From Deltaproteobacteria bacterium (GTDB lineage: Bacteria > Myxococcota_A > UBA9160 > UBA4427), in NCBI GenBank assembly GCA_019310975.1, contig JAFDDH010000042.1:1-38519 (forward strand): a DNA stretch of 38,519 nt, read 5' to 3'. Made by a program: the position numbers and the translations under genes. This document shows, one piece after another, positions 7,801 to 12,597 of this stretch (positions are counted from its first letter, which is position 1; each line of letters begins with the position of its first letter). The notes below the pieces were generated by a model, which worked only from the letters and a program-made list of their open reading frames with translations, made no database searches and was not told the DNA's origin.

Positions 7801-8469
7801 GTCGTACTCAATCGTGAAGACGTTCTGACAGCCGCTCGCCTCGCGGCACTGGGTGATCGCAACCACGCGGTCGCCCGCGGATGTGGGCGCAACAATTTGT
7901 GCGAGATAGGGATAGGGGTGAGTGTCCCACGTCAATTTCATCAGCCGGTGACTGACCGGATCGAAGGAATGAACGAGGCCACCTTTGGTCTTGATCCGCT
8001 GCGCATCGAGCTTCACCCAATGTGTTCCGGGAATCGCCACGCCCGGCGCGAGACCGGCAATTGCGTGCTCGGCACCCGTCTTGTCGATGAAGAGGGCGCC
8101 GTCGTAGCGAATGTCGAAGCTCCACAGCCAGGCGCCACCGGTGGAGTTGAATGTGGCGCCGATACCCAACTCGCCAAATAGGGTGTCGATGGAGAGATCC
8201 ACCCGCTGCACGATCAGATTGCCGCCCGCCGCATTCACACGTCCTCCAGGCACGGCGAGCCAGAGCGGAGATTGGTACTCCAGGAGACCCGGTGCGGGCT
8301 CGAACGCCTCCGGGTGAATGCAGCCGATCGTCAACCAACACAGGACGACCCCGAGCACTCCGACGCCGTGCGGACTCCCCGAAGTCCTTCCCCCCGAATC
8401 CCTTGTTCCGGAACCCCTTCTCCCGGAAGCCCTTCTCCCGGAAGCCCTCGGAGCGCAGATCCCACTCAT
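4831..8469 (-). CDS. RHS/YD-repeat lipoprotein with hydrophobic hairpin and C-terminal membrane helix
   Basis: This is a 1212-aa secreted shell-forming protein. An Arg-rich N-region of 35-40 residues leads to a hydrophobic stretch and the lipobox LTIGC (Cys50), so an outer-membrane lipoprotein is likely. A GAGAGGG Shine-Dalgarno six bases before the ATG supports this start. Many YD repeats (for example YDAEGRL, DYDAAGRR, YDARSREI) run through the middle. The canonical RHS core end is present, with YDPETGRFASPDPLG and NQYAYTQGNPVTFWDP just before residue 1069. The 144-residue variable tail is not a recognisable toxin. It has a Gly-rich hydrophobic hairpin (about 1090-1130), a CSCGH cluster (Cys1138, Cys1140), an isolated Cys1173, and a final helix beginning PKRWWLGLL that is followed by basic residues. 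No immunity gene of ordinary type follows; a rhomboid protease does. A tethered surface antigen or a toxin-delivery shell are both possible. Confidence 0.92.
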   Translation of the reverse strand: MSGICAPRASGRRASGRRGSGTRDSGGRTSGSPHGVGVLGVVLCWLTIGCIHPEAFEPAPGLLEYQSPLWLAVPGGRVNAAGGNLIVQRVDLSIDTLFGELGIGATFNSTGGAWLWSFDIRYDGALFIDKTGAEHAIAGLAPGVAIPGTHWVKLDAQRIKTKGGLVHSFDPVSHRLMKLTWDTHPYPYLAQIVAPTSAGDRVVAITQCREASGCQNVFTIEYDEHGCVERIDDRAGRTALFEHDEACRTLRARDGLDVDRGWAGRRYTYLLDRLWKVVSSEGERVEYGFIDGRLMSANAVAEAASLTRFHYGRNDALGLFFTGVSDPTGAYSLYRYDAEGRLHEYVDALHGLTRMTWAGRRPTTRTDPAGVTTAWEWADDDAIRITEPSGNVIVVDYAPGAQDRRNPLARPVLRIRDDIGVVQERSYGTSGQVSAIVDGAGDRTLFTYDSEGNRVGFIPVVGAGTSLHYFGEHGHAREVWTQGFVMYRVHDEVGNLLEGGRVTEALASRRPGIGRRRFDADRNWVAVELKGGVPADPFASEVAEIQVEYRSDGQPLSIRRPYGGDSEFAYDGAGRLVSRRDRADGTWQETRTEFDARGLVTAIERPNGMRVESDYDAAGRRSALRLVRREIVEKRLRNSWVSGRLDRRLDSSYVGAESFGYDAAGRPIRIVFPGGEALEIDYDARSREIERRYLDPSGVLLRSIGLGWDMADRLVRIEDDGVAVIEKELVAGFERTIRYGNGLVREMTHDDLTGILQQSYTTDSSGEPVEITATNWTECGSDLICIATRTTTIQRPIGLPETQSEEAYALGIYTPGMLLPGGFGMRLHDWQTIYDPDWDGRGPNRQAFDVLGNRIGVAPVDELDAFFHYNAERNRLTSSDLPEHRDYVWDEGGYLVRRGEVDITWDAGGRVATIGDDVSLEWDVLGRPVRSRIEGQQTSHLFGGEVLGDATGTPLSLDLGELKIDLVMGERLYRHYDFRGNVKWVSGESGEILRHYAYGPWGVETAHGDHPDDVSFARGRKLGDLLLIGARIYDPETGRFASPDPLGHVVNQYAYTQGNPVTFWDPGGTYARPVGRPMADVTMGSGRSTIGRTLAQLGIAVVGAGILTGNPHVTFGGAVLTLTGVVLMLQGQETPLPCSCGHVGIIDLTPGQPNAASAAGKVEGSELTSPAMCAPAAAAAPKRWWLGLLIPIQVLLGGLVLQRATRTSGGRA
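8370..8444. repeat. 15-bp tandem repeats in the RHS signal-peptide region
   Basis: Units of 15 bp at 8400-8414, 8415-8429 and 8430-8444 (the last two identical, CCCTTCTCCCGGAAG) continue as degenerate copies down to about 8370. In the RHS frame they encode five-residue repeats of the form SG-x-R-x in the positively charged N-region before the lipobox. Changes in copy number would keep the frame. Confidence 0.85.
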
Positions 8470-8556
8470 CGATCCCTCTCTTTCTCTTGATGCGAGGCGA
8501 AGACACGGCTTCGCCGCCTGTGGGACCGGGTGCCAGATCGCTTCAGGAGAAGGTCA

Positions 8557-8573
8557 GTGCAATCGTCGTTCCG
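8557..8573 (-). promoter_or_regulatory. Weak sigma-54-like site upstream of the RHS-rhomboid unit
   Basis: On the minus strand, CGGAAC and TTGC are spaced as GG-N10-GC, about 90 bases before the RHS start. The -24 half departs from TGGCAC at two positions, so support is weak. It lies in the same 397-base divergent region as a much better sigma-54 site for the opposite gene. Confidence 0.25.
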
Positions 8574-8741
8574 TTGCCGGGCTGCCGAGGGGCCAGCGAG
8601 CGCTGGATCCGTGCCACACGGAAGCGGGGATTTGAGATGAAGCGTGTGTCATGGAATGGGGCGATGCCTTCCCATCCCCCCCCGCCTATGCACAGAAATG
8701 CGTGGCCAGCGGAACGACTGATCGAGCCCCTACAGGCGCGG

Positions 8742-8758
8742 GTGCAGATTGCCTGCAC
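8742..8758. promoter_or_regulatory. Perfect inverted repeat next to the sigma-54 promoter (possible operator)
   Basis: GTGCAG and CTGCAC form a perfect 6-bp inverted repeat with a 5-base spacer, ending immediately before the -24 element at 8760. Its form suits binding of a dimeric regulator. A related but imperfect palindrome precedes the second sigma-54 site near 19406-19421. Confidence 0.45.
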
Positions 8759-8776
8759 ATGGCACAGACGTTGCTT
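8759..8776 (+). promoter_or_regulatory. Strong candidate sigma-54 (RpoN) promoter
   Basis: ATGGCACAGACGTTGCTT matches the RpoN consensus TGGCAC-N5-TTGC, with the exact GG-N10-GC spacing (GG at 8761-8762, GC at 8773-8774) and T following TTGC. It points at the small membrane-protein gene starting at 8867, giving a leader of about 80 bases. Otherwise the 397-base stretch 8470-8866 shows only the sites listed here and a run of eight C near 8678. Confidence 0.65.
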
Positions 8777-8866
8777 CAAAATAGTGTGACGCTCGACACA
8801 GACAGACGTGGGATGGCTCTGCAAGCACCCACGAACGAGCACTGGGAATGACAGGGGACGACTGAA

Positions 8867-9262
8867 ATGGATACGATCGATCGGGACGATCCGAACGAGA
8901 CCCCAAACAAGACTCCAGAAGACAGGACAGTGGCGGCAAAACAGGCCTCCACCAGAGCGAAGACGCACGAGAAGGCGCGGAGCAACCTGCTCTCCGGCCC
9001 GGCCCTGCTCCTGGTTGGCGGCGCCACACTGCTCACGCTGGCCGGCGCGGCCCTCTCCGCTTTCGCGGTGAACTCGGAGCCGACCATGCGCGCGGAGGAT
9101 TCGCCCTACGAGACGACCTCCAAGGCCGTCCTGGTCCGACGCGATCTCGCGCGCATGAGCACGCCCCGCTACGCAGCAGGCGGCCGTAGTAGGGCGACAA
9201 GCGGTGCGACCGATAGCGAGGTCTATGTGGACGAAAGGCGGGATCTCGCCAACAGACTCTAG
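8867..9262 (+). CDS. Small single-span membrane protein of unknown function
   Basis: This 131-aa product has a very hydrophilic N-terminal 40 residues rich in Asp, Thr and Lys. One hydrophobic helix follows (about 42-67, LLSGPALLLVGGATLLTLAG and onward), then a polar C-terminal half with Arg- and Ser-rich stretches. An AGGGGAC Shine-Dalgarno lies 7-8 bases before the ATG. I recognise no family. The layout (charged cytosolic end, one helix, about 60 residues outside) suits a small regulator or accessory subunit. The near-consensus sigma-54 promoter upstream means its expression is probably switched on by an enhancer-binding activator rather than being constitutive. The next gene is 140 bases away, so it may be transcribed alone. 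Confidence 0.7.
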   Translation: MDTIDRDDPNETPNKTPEDRTVAAKQASTRAKTHEKARSNLLSGPALLLVGGATLLTLAGAALSAFAVNSEPTMRAEDSPYETTSKAVLVRRDLARMSTPRYAAGGRSRATSGATDSEVYVDERRDLANRL

Positions 9263-9393
9263 GCCCCACACGGTGTGATACGGCTCGTGAACGCTGACGA
9301 GCCAGACGAATCGAGCCCAGGCGTGCGGATCTCGCACGATCGCTAGACTGTCTCCGCGTGGAGCGCGCCTCTGCGCTTCTACGAGCGGAGACC

Positions 9394-9420
9394 TGAAGGC
9401 GATGAAGGCAATGAAGGCAT
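9394..9420. repeat. 9-bp tandem repeat (3 units) at the leader ORF start
   Basis: Three 9-bp units of the form TGAAGGC followed by two variable bases lie at 9394-9402, 9403-9411 and 9412-9420. They create the two candidate ATG codons of the small ORF and its MKAMKA start. Confidence 0.6.
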
Positions 9421-9482
9421 TCGACGAGCTGACACCGCGGTCCCTGAGCCTCGATCGATTGCCGGGCCTGACGCGCTCTTGA
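9402..9482 (+). CDS. Possible 26-residue leader peptide coupled to the GT39 gene
   Basis: This short ORF (MKAMKAFDELTPRS and onward) has a GGAG about 11 bases upstream. Its TGA stop overlaps the TTG start of the glycosyltransferase as TTGA. The downstream gene has no ATG or GTG start in its own frame near here and no Shine-Dalgarno outside this ORF. Translation of the leader could therefore deliver ribosomes to the TTG. This is a structural argument; the peptide itself shows no recognised motif. Confidence 0.35.
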   Translation: MKAMKAFDELTPRSLSLDRLPGLTRS

Positions 9483-11188
9483 CCCAAAGCCCGACTCTCC
9501 CCGAACCCTTTCGGTCGATCTGGCCGCGGAGTCGCGTCGCGGGCCTGCTGCTCGCGATCGCCCTGCTCGCCGGCAGTCTACTGCGACTGCAGGGTGTCGG
9601 TGAGGCTCTGCTCTTCGGCGACGAGCTCCACAGTCTCCGGATCGTGGCCGGCGGCTACGAGACCGTGCTGACGACATTCGGTGACAAGGGATCGGGTCTG
9701 GCCCTTCCGCTGCTGCAGCGACTGCTCTTTGATCTCATCGGTACCGGCCACTGGTCGATCCGAGCACCCGCCTGGGTGCCCTCGCTCTTGCTCCTCTTTG
9801 CCGTGTGGCCACTCGGGCGTCGAATCGTGGGCGAGCCGGCCGCCGTGGTGGCCACCGCACTGGTCGCCGTCAATCCGATCCTCATCTTCTACGCTCGCTT
9901 TGGACGGATCTACTCCCTCGTCGCCCTGCTCTCCCTGGTCCTCCTCTATCTGCTGGAGCGAACGCTCACAGCCGATTCGCCCAGCCGTGGGCGCAGCGCC
10001 TCATTGGTCTGCGTCACTGCGCTGCTGCCGTGGGCACACCCCACGGCGCTCGGCTTCGTACTACCGGTCTACGCGGCGGCCGTGCTCGCGGCAACCATCG
10101 ACCCTCGGCGCGAAGCCGGGCTGCGACGACGTCGCGCCCTCGAGCTGCTCGCGCTCCTCGCAGCGGGCGGCCTGCTCTGCCTGCTGGCGTATTGGCCGAG
10201 CGGATCCTCGCTCTCGGCATTCGTCGAATCGCGCACTTCGGGCCTCGAGTACTACGGCGAGTTCGGACCCGCGCACGTCGCGGGCCTGATTTTCGGTGGA
10301 CGCTGGCCCGCGCTGGGCGTGAGCGGGCTGGCGCTGGCAGCGGCCGCCGCTTGGCTGCGTCGGCGAGGAGTTCTCGGGCTGCCGCTGCTCGCGGCATGCA
10401 TCGGACCCGCATTCGCGATCGCGCTGGTGCGGCCCTACGGCGACGCTTATGCATTCGCACGCTACGTCCTGCCCTGCGTCGCCCCACTCGCGCTCCTCGT
10501 CGGTGCCGGGCTCGCCGATGCAGTGCGCGCGCTGCGTCGCGACCCGGCGGACGCAGCAGCGACGGTATTGCTCGGCGCCGGCCTGGCATTGTGGCTCGCC
10601 ATCGCCGGCACGCTGGGATCGGCCGGCGGCGCCGCGGCCCAGCACGCCAATACCTACCTCGGGCTGCTGCCCCTGCCGGCCTTCGACGCGCGTTGGCCCG
10701 ACGCGCCGAGCTTTTATCGCGAGCTCGGCGAGCGCAGCGAGGATCAGCACGGCCGCGTGCGTATCCTCGAAGTGCCTGCACTGACCACGCGCGCCCGCCA
10801 TCTCTACCGCCAGTATCAGCTCCAACACGGCGCCGAAACCTGGTTGGCGCCGCTTCCGGGTGAGTTTCCGATCATCCCGGACGGACCCTACGTGAGCCTC
10901 GACCGACGCGACTGGCTCGCACATGCGTCACCCGATTTCGTCGTCGTCCACCTCGACGTGGCCGACGAGACCGCCCGCTACTGGCGCTGGATCTACGAGG
11001 AGGCGAAGCCAGAGTCCGAGCGGGGCGACCTGGCCGCCTACATGCAGCGCCATCAACGCTACGGCGGGCTCATGCCACCAGCGCCGCGTGGCCTGGCGCA
11101 GCGGCTCAGCGCGCTCTTCGGCGAGCCGGTCTTCGAAGACGGGACGATCGCCGTCTGGGCCGTGACCGAGACACCGGAGCGCGACTGA
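9479..11188 (+). CDS. GT39-type polytopic membrane glycosyltransferase (GT-C fold)
   Basis: This 569-aa protein has about ten to twelve membrane helices followed by a soluble periplasmic tail of roughly 170 residues. The first loop carries the Asp-Glu pair of GT-C enzymes (Asp48-Glu49 in LLFGDELHSLR). Further on stands the YARFGRIYSLVALL segment typical of the ArnT/PMT-like families, which move a sugar from a polyprenyl-phosphate donor to lipid or protein acceptors on the outer face of the inner membrane. The start is TTG at 9479, the only plausible start in frame, overlapping the stop of a 26-codon ORF. The exact sugar and acceptor cannot be assigned. No arnBCADF-like or lipid A genes are adjacent, and a second glycosyltransferase lies 9 kb away. 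Confidence 0.85.
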   Translation: MTQSPTLPEPFRSIWPRSRVAGLLLAIALLAGSLLRLQGVGEALLFGDELHSLRIVAGGYETVLTTFGDKGSGLALPLLQRLLFDLIGTGHWSIRAPAWVPSLLLLFAVWPLGRRIVGEPAAVVATALVAVNPILIFYARFGRIYSLVALLSLVLLYLLERTLTADSPSRGRSASLVCVTALLPWAHPTALGFVLPVYAAAVLAATIDPRREAGLRRRRALELLALLAAGGLLCLLAYWPSGSSLSAFVESRTSGLEYYGEFGPAHVAGLIFGGRWPALGVSGLALAAAAAWLRRRGVLGLPLLAACIGPAFAIALVRPYGDAYAFARYVLPCVAPLALLVGAGLADAVRALRRDPADAAATVLLGAGLALWLAIAGTLGSAGGAAAQHANTYLGLLPLPAFDARWPDAPSFYRELGERSEDQHGRVRILEVPALTTRARHLYRQYQLQHGAETWLAPLPGEFPIIPDGPYVSLDRRDWLAHASPDFVVVHLDVADETARYWRWIYEEAKPESERGDLAAYMQRHQRYGGLMPPAPRGLAQRLSALFGEPVFEDGTIAVWAVTETPERD

Positions 11189-11326
11189 GACCGGCCCCTG
11201 CGGAGAGGGCGCCCGCCCACGCCGAGGGGCCACGACGCCATCTCGAGCCCCCCCCCGGCGGCAGGTGGCACTCCAGAGGACGCATGGCGTGCGTGGCAAC
11301 CATCTGCGCCACTCCTATTCTATCCG

Positions 11327-11390
11327 GATCACCTCTCATCCAGATCACCTCTCATCTAGATCACCTCCCATCCAGATCACGAACCCGATC
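11327..11390. repeat. Four 16-bp direct repeats upstream of the P450 gene
   Basis: Units start with GATCACCT at 11327, 11343 and 11359, and a degenerate fourth begins at 11375. Units one to three differ at one or two positions each (GATCACCTCTCATCCA and variants). The array ends 13 bases before the P450 ATG. Sixteen base pairs is about one and a half helical turns. It could be an iterated operator or a minisatellite. A run of ten C stands further upstream, around 11248-11257. Confidence 0.8.
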
Positions 11391-11403
11391 GATCGAGGAC
11401 GCC

Positions 11404-12588
11404 ATGGACTGGAGCCCCTACGACCCGTCGCTGCACGCGGATCCGTACCCTCTCTATCGACAGCTGCGCGACGAATTTCCCGTCAACTACAGCGAGACGC
11501 TCGGCTTCTGGACCCTGTCACGCCATGCGGACGTCGCGGCCGCGCTGCAGCGCCCGGACGTCTTCGTTTCGGGGCGTGGCATCGCGGTCGGCCTGCCCGA
11601 GAGCGATGGCCGAAGCGAGAGCCAGGTGCCGCTGCTCATCATGATGGACGGTGATGAGCACAAGCAGCTGCGCACATTGGTGAGCGGCTCCTTTGCACCG
11701 CGCCGCGTGGCCGGACTCGAGCCGGCGATTCGCAAAGTGACGCAGGAGCTGCTCGATGACCTGGTTCATCGCGAAGCACCGGACCTGGTGCGCGATTTCG
11801 CCAACCCATTGCCGACCATCGTGATTGCCGAGCTGCTCGGCGTACCCAGCGAGGACCGCGACCAGTTCAAGCAATGGTCCAACGCGATTGTCCAATTCGA
11901 TCCCGCCAAGCCCGACGGCATCCACCCGGCCGCCGATCGCGGCCCCGCTGTGGAGCTCGCGCAGTACTTCACGCGCATCCTCGAAGAGCGGCGCAAGCAG
12001 CCCCGAGACGATCTGCTGAGCCGATTGATCGCTACGGACGTCGGCGGTCGCAAGCTCACCCAGGGCGAGCTGATCGGCTTCGGCTTTCTGCTCCTGGTGG
12101 CTGGACACGAGACGACCACGAATCTGATCAGCAACACCCTGGTGCAGCTCGATCGCGATCGCGAGGCGCGCCGCCGCTTGATCGACGATCGTGCTCTCAT
12201 GCCCACGGCTGTCGAGGAATTCCTGCGCTTCGACGCGCCCGTGCAGGGGCTCGCGAGAACCACCACAGAGGCCGTCGAGCTACATGGTGTCACGATCCCG
12301 GCCGACGAGAAGGTGCTCCTGCTCTTCGCTTCGGCGAACCGCGACGAACGCAAATTCCCCGACCCCGATCGTTTCGACATCGGTCGAACGCCCAACGAAC
12401 ACATCTCGTTCGGCTTCGGCAAGCACTACTGCCTGGGCTCGGGGCTGGCGCGCCTCGAGGCGCGAATCGCTTTCGACGAGATCCTGACGCGCATTCCAGA
12501 GTATCAGCTCATCGGGGATCGGATCGAACGGATCACTTCGGGGCCGATCCGCGGCGTGCTGCGCCTTCCGGTGCAGCTGCAGGGCTAA
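11404..12588 (+). CDS. Cytochrome P450
   Basis: This 394-aa soluble class I bacterial P450 is of the usual length and has all core signatures. The I-helix oxygen-binding AGHETTT is at 233-239, the K-helix E-x-x-R at Glu272-Arg275, and the heme loop FGFGKHYCLG carries thiolate ligand Cys343. These monooxygenases need a ferredoxin and a ferredoxin reductase, neither of which is in the window. The ATG at 11404 has GAGGA a few bases upstream and gives the family-like N-terminus. An earlier in-frame ATG at 11284 would only translate the 16-bp repeats. The substrate is unknown; the general look resembles terpene/steroid or fatty-acid P450s of the CYP107/CYP125-like bacterial groups, which is only an impression. 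It is convergent with the following minus-strand gene, with a nine-base gap. Confidence 0.95.
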   Translation: MDWSPYDPSLHADPYPLYRQLRDEFPVNYSETLGFWTLSRHADVAAALQRPDVFVSGRGIAVGLPESDGRSESQVPLLIMMDGDEHKQLRTLVSGSFAPRRVAGLEPAIRKVTQELLDDLVHREAPDLVRDFANPLPTIVIAELLGVPSEDRDQFKQWSNAIVQFDPAKPDGIHPAADRGPAVELAQYFTRILEERRKQPRDDLLSRLIATDVGGRKLTQGELIGFGFLLLVAGHETTTNLISNTLVQLDRDREARRRLIDDRALMPTAVEEFLRFDAPVQGLARTTTEAVELHGVTIPADEKVLLLFASANRDERKFPDPDRFDIGRTPNEHISFGFGKHYCLGSGLARLEARIAFDEILTRIPEYQLIGDRIERITSGPIRGVLRLPVQLQG

Positions 12589-12597
12589 TCGCCCAGC

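Noticed and set aside
7000-8181. 393-codon plus-strand frame inside the RHS gene
   Set aside because: It is a shadow of the RHS coding sequence in the opposite frame, with no domain features.
8543-9487. Long minus-strand open frame opposite the small membrane-protein gene
   Set aside because: It has no recognisable motif, runs across the sigma-54 promoter and inverted repeat, and is antisense to a gene with a good ribosome-binding site. GC-rich DNA gives many such frames.
11297-11315. sigma-54-like TGGCAAC...TGCG before the P450
   Set aside because: The spacing between GG and GC is 9, not 10, and TTGC is absent.
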